A stretch of DNA of 59,347 nucleotides, taken from contig CAYGBT010000019.1 of NCBI GenBank assembly GCA_964348275.1, positions 1 through 59,347 on the forward strand, in the 5' to 3' direction. Both the position numbers and the translations under genes were made by a program. The notes under the pieces are model-generated. The model ran no database searches. It had not been told where the DNA came from and saw only the letters and a program-made list of their open reading frames with translations. The stretch comes from CSP1-5 sp964348275. GTDB lineage: Bacteria > Methylomirabilota > Methylomirabilia > Methylomirabilales > CSP1-5. Shown here piece after piece: positions 42,571 through 51,718 of this stretch (the first letter of the stretch is position 1; each line of letters opens with the position of its first letter).

Positions 42571-42586
42571 TGCAAGAGGGGTGCCA
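42571..42586 (-). promoter_or_regulatory. Sigma-54 promoter of the twelve-gene polysaccharide-lasso operon
   Basis: On the minus strand TGGCAC-CCCTC-TTGCA, a complete RpoN consensus match, followed by a predicted start near 42560 and a 92-base leader to the GT4 gene. No further promoter of this type is seen within the operon. Confidence 0.88.
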
Positions 42587-42636
42587 AAAGAAGTGACGCT
42601 TTCGGTGGGTCAAAGGGACTGATGGAGCCCAGGGGA

Positions 42637-43431
42637 TTAGGTCGAGGACAGGACCGTCTTGACGAGTGAGGCATCGACCTCCGTAACTTTCTGTCTCATG
42701 CCCTCAAATAGACAAAGATCGCAGAGGTTATTGATAATCCGCGGGATCCCCCGTGCCTCCTCGTGGATGATCTTTATGGCCTCGTTGGTGAAGATCCGCC
42801 GCGTCGCCCCAGCCTTCTCCAGACGAAAGTCGATATACGAGGCGGTCTCCTCCATACTCAGGGGGCCGAGGTTCAAGCGGATGGCCACCCGTTGATCGAG
42901 CGGCCGCTGCTTAGCGATCGCCTCTTTCAGGTCGGGTTGCCCGAACAGGATGAGCGACAGAAGATGCCGGTCGCTCAACTGGAAGTTCATCAGCATCCTG
43001 AGATCCTCGAAGGTGGCCTTTTGCGTGATCGTATGAGCCTCATCGATGATCAGGACGGTGCTCTTCTCCCTCTGGGCGTTCAAGAGAACGTGTTCGTTAA
43101 TGGCACGGAAGAGGGCGGACCGCTCGCTCTTCGGCGAGGAGATGCCGAGTTGGAGCGCGATCTCGTACAGGAGCTCCTCGGAAGAGATCGACGGGTTAAT
43201 CACCAGGCCGACGTCGAATTTCTCTTCGTCCAACTGGCAAATGAGCACCCGGCTCAGGGTGCTCTTCCCGGCTCCGACCTCTCCCGTGATCACCGCGAAC
43301 CCCTTGCCGAATTCGACCACGTAAAGGAGTTTATCCAAGATCTCCTGATACGCAGAAAAGGGGCAGAAAAATTCGGGGTCAGGGAGGGTCTGAAATGGCG
43401 CCCGACTCAGACGCCAATGCTCTGTGTACAT
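42637..43431 (-). CDS. ExeA/PEP-CTERM-locus-type AAA ATPase
   Basis: 264 residues from ATG 43431 ('MYTEHWRLSRAPFQTLPDPE'), with AAGGAG upstream. Walker A 'GEVGAGKSTLSR', Walker B 'STVLIIDEAHTI' and sensor region 'LILFGQPDL' are intact. The opening sequence and size match the putative secretion ATPase found in exosortase/PEP-CTERM exopolysaccharide loci (ExeA-like). No exosortase gene lies in the window. It has its own sigma-54 promoter. Confidence 0.88.
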   Translation of the reverse strand: MYTEHWRLSRAPFQTLPDPEFFCPFSAYQEILDKLLYVVEFGKGFAVITGEVGAGKSTLSRVLICQLDEEKFDVGLVINPSISSEELLYEIALQLGISSPKSERSALFRAINEHVLLNAQREKSTVLIIDEAHTITQKATFEDLRMLMNFQLSDRHLLSLILFGQPDLKEAIAKQRPLDQRVAIRLNLGPLSMEETASYIDFRLEKAGATRRIFTNEAIKIIHEEARGIPRIINNLCDLCLFEGMRQKVTEVDASLVKTVLSST

Positions 43432-43623
43432 CTCCGCTCCTTGTGGTTGTTTTCCACCGAGCAAGCCAGAAAGAATCCCGGATCTCTCCATTGGCGTTCG
43501 CTTATATCAGACACCCCGCGAAGCGTCAAGATCCACTGTCCAGGAGAGATCACGTGTCAGGTTTTCAGACGCTCTCTGTTCGATTCGGCCAGGTCTGCGA
43601 GCCCGCATCGAAGTGCCCAAATG

Positions 43624-43639
43624 TGCATATAAAGTGCCA
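43624..43639 (-). promoter_or_regulatory. Sigma-54-like promoter for the AAA ATPase gene
   Basis: On the minus strand TGGCAC-TTTAT-ATGCA: one departure from consensus (A for the first T of TTGC) with correct GG-GC spacing. Predicted start near 43613, leader about 180 bases. Confidence 0.7.
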
Positions 43640-43777
43640 CTGCCGAATGGATGGCGCGGATCGTGCACGGTGTGAGCCTGAAGCTCGCTTTGGACTGGGA
43701 TGAGGAAGGCCTTGGGCAGATCGATGAGAATGGTGGACGAGGCCGGAGGGGCTCAATCTCGACACCACGGAATCTTT

Positions 43778-43793
43778 TGGCACTTACCTTGCA
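43778..43793 (+). promoter_or_regulatory. Sigma-54 promoter for the HD-GYP/Wza/Wzc operon
   Basis: TGGCAC-TTACC-TTGCA, complete consensus match. Predicted start near 43804, 155 bases before GTG 43959. Together with the oppositely oriented site at 43624-43639 it makes a divergent sigma-54 control region; an activator-binding site probably lies between or near them but I could not identify it. Confidence 0.87.
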
Positions 43794-43958
43794 AATAATT
43801 AAAGACGTGAGTATTCCACCGGCTGCGGAGCCATGGGCGCGGCTCCGGCCCTGTCACGAAAATCCCGTTCTCAGGTTCGGTAGCTACCCGGTCCAGTGCG
43901 GAGGTCATATCGTACCAGTGCTATAAATGTGGATCGCGGCACGTAGGAGAGCGGTCCG

Positions 43959-45161
43959 GTGTGTGGTGCAAACGTCAAGGATACGGTGAGGCTGACGGAC
44001 ATCGTGAAAGATGAGGGTCGCCGCGCGAAGGGACCGAGCAAGGCCAGGAAGGCTTCCCCAAGGCTGAGCGACCTCGTCCGGAAGGGTGCCAAGTCGTCGG
44101 CGGAGGCAGCGGTCATCCAGGCACCGCCTCCACACAGACAGCGCGATGTTGTCAGGAAAGATGGGCCGGCTTCTCCGGCGGTCCATGACGGCGTTGTTCC
44201 AACGGACGGTCGTCTTGAAAGGACTGCGCTGCCCCAAAAAGAAAGCTTCATCAAGCGCGCCGTCATCGACAAACACCTCGATGCTCCCGAGCAGGCGCTC
44301 CAAAAGGCAGTAGATATCATGGGGGAGATTCTCCGGGCGGTCAAAGCTCACGCGCCTTTTTCCATTTCCAGCGTCGAAGAGGCTGCTGAACTCCTCCTTG
44401 AAAACCTCCAGGCAAGCGATGACTTGATGATCCATTTCTTTTCCACGGGGGGCCCGTCCCTGGATCCCGCGATCAAGGCCGTCAATGTCTGTATTGCAGC
44501 GGTGAAGCTCGGCTTGGAGCTGGGCTATTCACCCGAGGAGCTTCGCCGACTGAGCCTGACAGCCCTGCTTCATGATGTTGGGATGGCGCGCCTCCCCGAG
44601 GGGCTCGTCGAGAAGGAGGGCCCGTTAAATCCCGTTGAGCGCGCAACGCTGGGGCGGCACCCCGAGGAGGGAGCCCACGTCATTAAGGGCCTCGGGCACA
44701 AATACACGTGGCTGGCCGACGTGATCCTCCAGGTCCATGAGCGGTTGGACGGTTCGGGATATCCCCAGGTGCTCAAGGGAGCGGAGATCCACGAGTTTGC
44801 CCAGGTTGTGGGATTAGCCGATGTGTATGAAAGCCTGGTGCATCACCGGCCGTATCGCCCGCGTCTGAACCCCCTGGAAGCTCTCAAGGAGGTCCTTCAT
44901 CGGGAACGAACCGCCTTTAGCGACAAGATTCTCAAGAGCCTGATCCAGGCCCTCTCTCCATATCCGGTTGGAAGTCTTGTTCGCCTCAATACGGGGGAGA
45001 TCGGCCGGGTGGTGACGAAAAATAAGGACCGTCCACTCCGTCCCGTGGTTGCAGTCCTTATCCGAGGGGGGAAAAGGGTAGAGGAGCCCGCGGTGATCGA
45101 CCTCAGTCAAAGCCCCCTCCTCAATATCCAGGAATCGGTCGTCGGAGAGGAATTGGCATGA
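43959..45161 (+). CDS. HD-GYP-domain protein (probable c-di-GMP phosphodiesterase)
   Basis: 400 residues from GTG 43959, with AGGAG nine bases upstream. The first 100 residues are low-complexity and charged. The HD-GYP domain has 'ALLHDVGMARLPEG' (HD near residue 205), 'GRHPEEGAHVIKGL', 'VILQVHERLDGSGYPQ' (GYP near 266) and 'VVGLADVYESLVHHRPYRP'. Usually such proteins hydrolyse c-di-GMP; one of the usual paired His before 'ERLDGSGYP' is Val here. A C-terminal PilZ-like or SH3-like tail ('GSLVRLNTGEIGRVV') is typical. It is coupled to the Wza gene by a four-base overlap, so c-di-GMP control of export is likely. Confidence 0.88.
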   Translation: MCGANVKDTVRLTDIVKDEGRRAKGPSKARKASPRLSDLVRKGAKSSAEAAVIQAPPPHRQRDVVRKDGPASPAVHDGVVPTDGRLERTALPQKESFIKRAVIDKHLDAPEQALQKAVDIMGEILRAVKAHAPFSISSVEEAAELLLENLQASDDLMIHFFSTGGPSLDPAIKAVNVCIAAVKLGLELGYSPEELRRLSLTALLHDVGMARLPEGLVEKEGPLNPVERATLGRHPEEGAHVIKGLGHKYTWLADVILQVHERLDGSGYPQVLKGAEIHEFAQVVGLADVYESLVHHRPYRPRLNPLEALKEVLHRERTAFSDKILKSLIQALSPYPVGSLVRLNTGEIGRVVTKNKDRPLRPVVAVLIRGGKRVEEPAVIDLSQSPLLNIQESVVGEELA

Positions 45162-46213
45162 AACGGTTCGCTTCATCGTGGCTCTCCCTCTTGCTGCTTC
45201 TTCTGGGTTCAGGCTGCGCCTCTCGGGTTCCCCCCGCCTCTCTCGAGGCTACGACCAAGGCCATCCAGGCCTCGTCCCGTGCAGAGTCCCCGGAGCTCAC
45301 GCTCCCGGAGCCTGTGGCGGAGAATCAGACCTTCGTGACCCTGGAAGGCATCCCGAGGTACAAGATTGGCCCCGGCGACGTCCTGGAAGTTTTCCTGACG
45401 AAGGGATTTAGCCAGGAAAAGCACACGGTAGGAGTGAAGCCCAACGGGAGTGTGACCGTCGCCTTCTTCGACGCGACAGTGATGGGGCTCACGGCGGAGC
45501 AGGCGGCGGAAGAGATTCACCAGATCCTGAGCTCCTTCTACAAAGAGCTCAGTGTTGACGTCATCGTCAAAGAACACAACAGTAAGAAGGTCGCGGTATT
45601 TGGAGCAGTCCGGGGGAACACGGGGATTTTTCCCTTGAAAGGGAGGACCACCATTTTCGAACTCCTGGCCGAGGCTGGAGGTCCGGCCCCGAAGGCCAAC
45701 CTTGAAAAGGTGCGGTTGATTCGTCCGGGCCGCGTCTCGTACACCCTGAACCTCCGCCGGTTCCTCTCCAACGGGGACACGGTCAGGGACATCGTGCTGG
45801 ATACACGCGATGTGGTCTACGTTCCGAGCGTAGAGGACAAGAAGGTCTTTGCGATGGGCGAGGTGGCGAAGCCGGGGGCTTTTCCCTTGATTCCCAACAT
45901 GCGTCTCTCCCAGCTGGTGGCCCAGGCTGGGGGAGCCAAGGACACAGCCATTTTGGAGAGCGCCCGCATCATCCGCGGGAATCTCGAGAGTCCCCAGATC
46001 CTGGCGGTGGACTTCCAGGGCCTGATTGAGCAGGGAGATGTCACGCAGGATCTCCGGCTTGAGGCCAATGATTTGGTCTTCTTCCCGAGGAACGCCATTG
46101 GGAATTGGAACGCGTTCATGGCACAGATCAAGCCCACCCTACAGATTCTTTCCCTCCTGATGGATCCTGCCGTCGATGCCTTGTTGATCAAAAATCTGGT
46201 TGAAGAGGATTGA
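45158..46213 (+). CDS. Wza-type polysaccharide export lipoprotein
   Basis: 351 residues. Lipoprotein signal with lipobox 'LGSGC' (Cys20). The Poly_export domain is 'YKIGPGDVLEVFLTKGFSQE', followed by SLBB domains ('KVAVFGAVRGNTGIFPLKGR' and 'VFAMGEVAKPGAFPL'). A hydrophobic C-terminus ('ILSLLMDPAVDALL') suits the outer-membrane barrel helix. It forms the outer-membrane exit for the exopolysaccharide. Confidence 0.92.
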   Translation: MKRFASSWLSLLLLLLGSGCASRVPPASLEATTKAIQASSRAESPELTLPEPVAENQTFVTLEGIPRYKIGPGDVLEVFLTKGFSQEKHTVGVKPNGSVTVAFFDATVMGLTAEQAAEEIHQILSSFYKELSVDVIVKEHNSKKVAVFGAVRGNTGIFPLKGRTTIFELLAEAGGPAPKANLEKVRLIRPGRVSYTLNLRRFLSNGDTVRDIVLDTRDVVYVPSVEDKKVFAMGEVAKPGAFPLIPNMRLSQLVAQAGGAKDTAILESARIIRGNLESPQILAVDFQGLIEQGDVTQDLRLEANDLVFFPRNAIGNWNAFMAQIKPTLQILSLLMDPAVDALLIKNLVEED

Positions 46214-46223
46214 GGATTGAGGG

Positions 46224-48464
46224 ATGGGAGAGTACGACATCAATCTGAGGGAGTACTTCAGAATCATCCGTCGTCGGAAGGGGATTGTCATCCTCGTTCC
46301 TCTCTTGTTTGGCCTCTCCGCTTTCGTCCTAGCCCTTTTCCAGTCCCCTGAGCTCCTCTATCAGGCAAAGGCGGTCGTGCGAGTCGAGCGGGCCATGAAC
46401 ATGGCCGGCCTCCTCCAGGAAGTGTTTACGTTTGACCCCGAGACCAATCTGGAGACCCAGGCCGCTCTGATCAAAGGGTTCCCGGTGGTGAGCCTCGCGG
46501 CCAAGAAACTCGGGCTGATCCCTCAAGGGGCAACCCCTGACGAGATTCGTGCTTCGCCGGCGTATCTCAAGGCGATCCGCGATCTCGAGGATCAAGTCGA
46601 GGTCGAACGGGTAGAACGGACAAACCTGATCGAAATCAAGGCGACCTCCGCCGATCCCAAGGAGGCGGCCCGGATTGCGAGCAGCACTGCCAAAGCGTTC
46701 CAAGAGGATAACCTCGCCACCCGGAGCCGGCACGTCCGGGAGGCGAGGAAGTTCATCGAAGAACAGCTTCAGGAGGTGGATTCGGGGCTCCGGCGGTCCG
46801 AAGAGGGGTTGGGGGCATATCAAGAGAGGACCGAGATCATTCTCCTCCCGGAGGAGACCAGGGCGGTCTTGAACCGACTCGTGGCCATGGAGGCAGATCT
46901 GGAACAGACCAAGCGTGCCGTCGCCGAGGCCGAAGCGCAGCTTGCACTTCTTGAGGAGGGGAAGGAGCTGGTTCGCCCCGTCGGTCTGACATCCGATAAC
47001 CCGAATCCGGTCCTTGCTAAGCTCTATGCCTCCTTTGCTGACCTCGCGCTCAAACGGGAGAGTCTGCTGCTCACCCTTCAGTCCGTCCATCCGGAGGTGA
47101 GACAGGTAGACGCCGAGATTGCTAACGTCCGACAAAGCCTCCGGGGTGCACTGACGTCCAGGCTTCAGGTCTTGCGGGAACAAGCCACTGAGCTCCGAAA
47201 GGGCATCACTCGCCTCAAGCAGCAGCAAGCCACCCTGCCGGAGGCTGCGCTAGAGATGGCCCGAATTGAGCGAGAGGTGAAGGTTAACGAACGGATCTAC
47301 TCTCTGCTCAGGGAGAGGCATCAGGAGGCGTTGATCAAGGAGAAGGAACAGGTGGGTGAGGTGAGCATCGTCAGGCCGGCGATGGTTCCCTCGGAGCCCA
47401 TTAATCCCCCGGGAGCGATGCCGAAGGCGGCCGTGGGAATCGTCATCGGCCTCATCATGGGGGGAGTCCTCGCCTTTGTGGTGGAAACCATGGACACCTC
47501 GATTGGGGCGATCGACGAGGTCGAGTCGCTGCTTCAGACCTCGGTCCTCGGCGTGATCCCCCATCTCGATGTTGAGGCGGAACTTGCCGAGGAAAAGCGG
47601 GAAGCCGTCTCTCTCGATCGGGAAACAAAAGAGAAGTACACGTTGCTCTTGGGCCTCTTCCTTCCCAAGTCCAGAGTGAATGAGGCTTTCAGGGGGCTCC
47701 GGACAAATCTCGTCTTCTCGGGCCTCGAGCGAGACTTAAGAACGCTGATGATCACAAGCTCGACGCAGATGGAGGGGAAGACGACGGTCGCGATCAACCT
47801 CGCCATTGCCCTCGCCCAGCTGGGGAAGCGAACGCTTCTCGTCGAAGCCGATCTTCGGAACCCTTTCCTCCACCATGCCTTTGGGATCCGGAAGGAGCCG
47901 GGGTTGGCGGAGGTGGTCATCGGGAGTGTTTCTCTCGACGAGGCGGTCCGCAGCTTCCCGGACCTGATCCTTGGGCGAGCGGGACTCGACGGCGTGATCG
48001 ATCGACCGGGGGTGGACAATCTTTTTCTACTCACGTGCGGCTACCAGCCGCCCAACCCGACTGAGTTTTTGAGCGCCCAGGGAATGGCGGACTTCATTGC
48101 TGGGGCACGCGAGCGTTATGACTATGTGATCTTCGATGCTGCCCCGATCCTCCCCGTTGCTGATTCCTCCGTCCTGACCGCCCGGATCGATGGGACGCTG
48201 ATGACCGTGCGGGTGGGACGGGTGCCTCGGGCCGCCTTAAGACGGTCAAAGGCCCTGCTTGAGGCGGCCAGAGCTCACGTTTTAGGTGTCTGCCTCACCG
48301 GTGTCAAGGCTGACGTGAGCCCCGATTACGTAGAGATGGCCTATTACCGGTACCGGTATGGCCCGCGGATACAAACACCCGCCCCGTCCCCCGGGTGGCT
48401 GGCTCTTCTGGGAGGCGACCTCAAGAGGAAGCTCAAGCTTATCGTCCCCCCGCATTGGCGATAG
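46224..48464 (+). CDS. Wzc-type chain-length regulator / bacterial tyrosine kinase
   Basis: 746 residues. Wzz domain with helix 1 'GIVILVPLLFGLSAFVLALF' and helix 2 near residues 395-425, long coiled-coil periplasmic part between. The C-terminal BY-kinase has Walker A 'STQMEGKTTVAINLA' near residue 515, Walker A' 'LLVEADLRNP' (Glu for the common first Asp) and Walker B 'YVIFDAAPILPVAD'. The tail carries a tyrosine cluster 'YVEMAYYRYRYG' for autophosphorylation. It controls polymer length with Wza and the Wzy-like protein downstream. Confidence 0.92.
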   Translation: MGEYDINLREYFRIIRRRKGIVILVPLLFGLSAFVLALFQSPELLYQAKAVVRVERAMNMAGLLQEVFTFDPETNLETQAALIKGFPVVSLAAKKLGLIPQGATPDEIRASPAYLKAIRDLEDQVEVERVERTNLIEIKATSADPKEAARIASSTAKAFQEDNLATRSRHVREARKFIEEQLQEVDSGLRRSEEGLGAYQERTEIILLPEETRAVLNRLVAMEADLEQTKRAVAEAEAQLALLEEGKELVRPVGLTSDNPNPVLAKLYASFADLALKRESLLLTLQSVHPEVRQVDAEIANVRQSLRGALTSRLQVLREQATELRKGITRLKQQQATLPEAALEMARIEREVKVNERIYSLLRERHQEALIKEKEQVGEVSIVRPAMVPSEPINPPGAMPKAAVGIVIGLIMGGVLAFVVETMDTSIGAIDEVESLLQTSVLGVIPHLDVEAELAEEKREAVSLDRETKEKYTLLLGLFLPKSRVNEAFRGLRTNLVFSGLERDLRTLMITSSTQMEGKTTVAINLAIALAQLGKRTLLVEADLRNPFLHHAFGIRKEPGLAEVVIGSVSLDEAVRSFPDLILGRAGLDGVIDRPGVDNLFLLTCGYQPPNPTEFLSAQGMADFIAGARERYDYVIFDAAPILPVADSSVLTARIDGTLMTVRVGRVPRAALRRSKALLEAARAHVLGVCLTGVKADVSPDYVEMAYYRYRYGPRIQTPAPSPGWLALLGGDLKRKLKLIVPPHWR

Positions 48465-48611
48465 GTGTCACGACGTGGCGCGCTGGACGCTTCAAGCTTG
48501 CCTTCCCGCTGATCCCTTCGGTCGAGTCGGTCCACGCAGCCTTTGGCTTACAGGCTTCCAGCCACCGATTATTGAACCAAGAGAAATGATTGAAAGCTTC
48601 TGGGCCCTGGC

Positions 48612-50027
48612 ATGAAGTTACGGATGGACAAGATGACGGAAGTATCGCTCCTCTTTGCGGCCCTTGCCGCTCTCGGGATGGGTCTGCTCTTGGTCCGGAT
48701 GACGCTGCCCCTGGCGTTGGGGGTCGGGCTTGGCCTTGCGGTCCTGGTCATTGCTATCGCCAGCGACGAACTGGCCTTGTATCTCTTGATCTTTTCTATG
48801 CTCTTAGGGCCCGAGTTCATCGTGGGCGAGTTGGGAAAGGGAACGGCGGTCGGACGGGGCCTGACTTTTCGCCTCGACGACGTCCTCATCGTGATCATCG
48901 GTTTTGCCTGGGTGGCCAAGACAGCCCTCCACAAGGAGCTCGGCCTTTTTCTGAGGACGCCCCTGAATAGACCCATCGCCGCTTACAGCGTCGCTGCTAT
49001 CTTCGCCACCGGGCTCGGCATGATCGCCGGGCGCGTGCAAGTACTCGGCGGAACCCTTTTCGTTTTGAAGTTTATCCAGTACTTCGTGATCTACTTCATG
49101 GTGGTGAATATTCTCCGGGAGCGGAGACAGTTTGAGCGCTTTCTTCTGGCACTCCTCACGACGGTCGTCATAGCGAGCCTTATCGGTATCCTTCAGATCC
49201 CTTCGGGAGCGCGGGTCTCCGCCCCCTTTGAAGGAGGTAGCGGCGAGCCGAATACCTTCGGGGGCTATCTCGTGCTGATGCTCGCGATGGTGGCGGGACT
49301 TTACCTTACAAGCGAATCTTTCCAGAGAAAGATCATTCTTGTCCCGCTGGCCATCATTATCGTCATCCCCCTTCTCTTTACCTTCTCCCGGGCCTCCTAT
49401 ATTGCAATGATCCCTTTGGCGGGTGCTCTGCTGGCGTTCAGCCAGCGAAAGTTGGTTCTGGCTTCTGTCCTCGCGTTTAGCTTGGTTCTGGCACCGTTTC
49501 TCCTGCCCAAAGCCGTTGCTGACCGTGTCCTCTTTACATTCACGCAACCGTTTCATCCGGGCCAGGCTGAGGTCGGGGGGGTTCGCCTTGACACGTCCAC
49601 CTCTGCACGCCTTCGATCGTGGCAGGAGGTCGTCTTCGTCGATTGGCCCAAGCATCCTGTCTTCGGCTACGGAGTGACAGGCTACCGCTTCCTTGACGCT
49701 CAGTACCCACGGGTCTTGGTGGAGACCGGCCTCGTCGGGTTACTCGCCTTTCTGTGGCTTCAGGTCAGTCTGTTCCGCCAGGCCCATCTCATTCTCAGGG
49801 CGACACAGGACCCATTATTCAAGGGGTTTGCCCTGGGCTTTTTGGCCGGCTTCATTGCCTTAATTGTCCACTCCATTGGCGCCAACACCTTTATCATCGT
49901 CCGGATCATGGAGCCCTTCTGGTTCCTTGCCGCGATGGTCATGATGATCCCGCAGCTCGAGACCTCTCCAACGACCGCTGAAGCATTCAAGGAAGCAAGC
50001 CCCGCTTGGGCGAGATCCGTTAGGTGA
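48612..50027 (+). CDS. Wzy/O-antigen-ligase-family polymerase
   Basis: 471 residues, about twelve hydrophobic helices. The Wzy_C loop appears as 'WQEVVFVDWPKHPVFGYGV' then 'RFLDAQYPRVLVETGLVGLL'. Position after Wzc and before the flippase is typical for the repeat-unit polymerase. The 147 bases before it show no clear promoter. Confidence 0.82.
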   Translation: MKLRMDKMTEVSLLFAALAALGMGLLLVRMTLPLALGVGLGLAVLVIAIASDELALYLLIFSMLLGPEFIVGELGKGTAVGRGLTFRLDDVLIVIIGFAWVAKTALHKELGLFLRTPLNRPIAAYSVAAIFATGLGMIAGRVQVLGGTLFVLKFIQYFVIYFMVVNILRERRQFERFLLALLTTVVIASLIGILQIPSGARVSAPFEGGSGEPNTFGGYLVLMLAMVAGLYLTSESFQRKIILVPLAIIIVIPLLFTFSRASYIAMIPLAGALLAFSQRKLVLASVLAFSLVLAPFLLPKAVADRVLFTFTQPFHPGQAEVGGVRLDTSTSARLRSWQEVVFVDWPKHPVFGYGVTGYRFLDAQYPRVLVETGLVGLLAFLWLQVSLFRQAHLILRATQDPLFKGFALGFLAGFIALIVHSIGANTFIIVRIMEPFWFLAAMVMMIPQLETSPTTAEAFKEASPAWARSVR

Positions 50028-50145
50028 TCGTTAATGTCGCGGGACCTTTACTTCACCTCGGTTGCAGATCCCGCACCATGTGGTGGAAGAGTGGGCCGGA
50101 GGATGTGGTCACCTTTTGCATCTGGACGCCGTGAGGACTAGTTCG

Positions 50146-51714
50146 ATGGCCGACTTCCCTCCAACTCCATCCAGGCAGGGCTCCTTCCGGGAGTCGCGGA
50201 CTGACCCTTCCCTCGTCCGGAACACCGTCTTTAACAGCGGTGCCTACATCGTAAACCTGGTGGTGGGACTCGTCGTCTCCCCGGTCCTGCTAACGGCACT
50301 CGGCGTTGAACGCTATGGCCTCTGGTCGCTTCTCTGGGCCATCACGGGCTCGCTCAGTCTGTTGGACGTCCGGGTGGCTGCCGCGTTGACCCCACTGGTT
50401 GCCACGGAGTGGGCACGGGAAGAGCATGATCGGGTGGTTCGTCTCGTGACCACTGGACTTACCTTTTACGCGGCCCTGGGAATCCTAGAGCTGGGGGGGG
50501 TACTGCTCTGGACACGGGTGCCTGGTCTTTTGGCCTGGATCCCGGAGCCGCTCAAAGAAGAGGGAACTCTTGCCCTCATTGTGGCGGTTGCGGTGTTTGC
50601 GCTAAATTCCGTGGCCTTAGTATTCAGGGGGGTCCTGAACGGTCTCCAACGATTCGACCAAAACGCTCAGATTACGATGGCAATGGGTGTGTTTCGCTGC
50701 GTCGTGCTGGTGACCGTGGCGTTGGCTGGGGGCGGGCTCCCGGAGCTGCTCCTGGGCGAGGCGGCGGTTGCCTGCTTCTTGTGTGCGACCACCGCTCGGG
50801 CAGTCCGGCGGCTCCTGCCCGGCCTCCGCTTCATCCGTGTACCGAGCACTGACGCCCTCCGCGATCTACTTGCCTTCGGAGGAAAGCTACAGATTGCCCA
50901 CATAGCACATCTCATCAGTCTCCACGCCGACAAGCTGCTCCTTTCTGCCTTCCTTGGGCTTCCCGCAGTTGCCTACTACGACCTGGGCCAAAAAATTGCC
51001 TACGTCATGCGGGGGCTTCCACTCCTTTCAATCTCGGCCACCATGCCGGTCGTCTCGGCCATGGAGGTAGGGGGCGATCGCGACCGCCTCTGGGAATTTT
51101 ATCGTAAGTGCATGCGCATAGTGGTCTTCGCTGCCACGCCGCTTTTTGTATTCACGGTGACTGGCGCCGGAGAAATCCTCCTAGCCTGGGTGGGTGTCGG
51201 TGCCCCCGAAGCCCAGCAGGCGGTGTGGCTACTTGCGCTCGGATACTACCTGTTCTTGATTAGCGTGATGGCAAATCATGTGGCGTTAGGAATGAAAAAG
51301 CCAGAGCTCGAAATGCGTCGGAGCGTGCTGGTGGGCACGCTGAACCTTGGGCTGTCGGCAAGCCTGATCCCGCTGATCGGTTTCGCGGGTGCGCCGCTTG
51401 GTACGGCCTTGGCTCTCGCTGCCGGCTCTTGGTACCTCATCCGTGCAATAAACGCTGAGTTCGGGCAATCTCTCTCTGCTGTGCTAGGAATGTTCCACCG
51501 CCCTGTATTAGCCGGACTTCCCGCGGCGGGGGGTGGGATCCTCGTCCTGTCGATAATTGAAGGTAGTGGCCTTAACGGTGTCGTGGGCCTATTGGGCTCA
51601 GCACTTTTCATCGGCACCATCTTCTTGTGGCTAGGAATTCGCGATGAAATTCTCACTCGGGAGTGGCTGAGGTCGATCCCGGCTCGTCTTCGGCCTCCTG
51701 CAACCAGGGTCTGA
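50146..51714 (+). CDS. Wzx-like oligosaccharide flippase
   Basis: About 522 residues from ATG 50146 (GTG 50131 also possible). Polytopic protein of the MATE-like/PST family; the N-terminus 'NTVFNSGAYIVNLVVGLVVS' then 'LTALGVERYGLWSLLWAI' is the usual Wzx opening. It should flip the undecaprenyl-linked repeat unit to the periplasm. The next gene begins four bases after its stop. Confidence 0.88.
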   Translation: MADFPPTPSRQGSFRESRTDPSLVRNTVFNSGAYIVNLVVGLVVSPVLLTALGVERYGLWSLLWAITGSLSLLDVRVAAALTPLVATEWAREEHDRVVRLVTTGLTFYAALGILELGGVLLWTRVPGLLAWIPEPLKEEGTLALIVAVAVFALNSVALVFRGVLNGLQRFDQNAQITMAMGVFRCVVLVTVALAGGGLPELLLGEAAVACFLCATTARAVRRLLPGLRFIRVPSTDALRDLLAFGGKLQIAHIAHLISLHADKLLLSAFLGLPAVAYYDLGQKIAYVMRGLPLLSISATMPVVSAMEVGGDRDRLWEFYRKCMRIVVFAATPLFVFTVTGAGEILLAWVGVGAPEAQQAVWLLALGYYLFLISVMANHVALGMKKPELEMRRSVLVGTLNLGLSASLIPLIGFAGAPLGTALALAAGSWYLIRAINAEFGQSLSAVLGMFHRPVLAGLPAAGGGILVLSIIEGSGLNGVVGLLGSALFIGTIFLWLGIRDEILTREWLRSIPARLRPPATRV

Positions 51715-51718
51715 GGGC

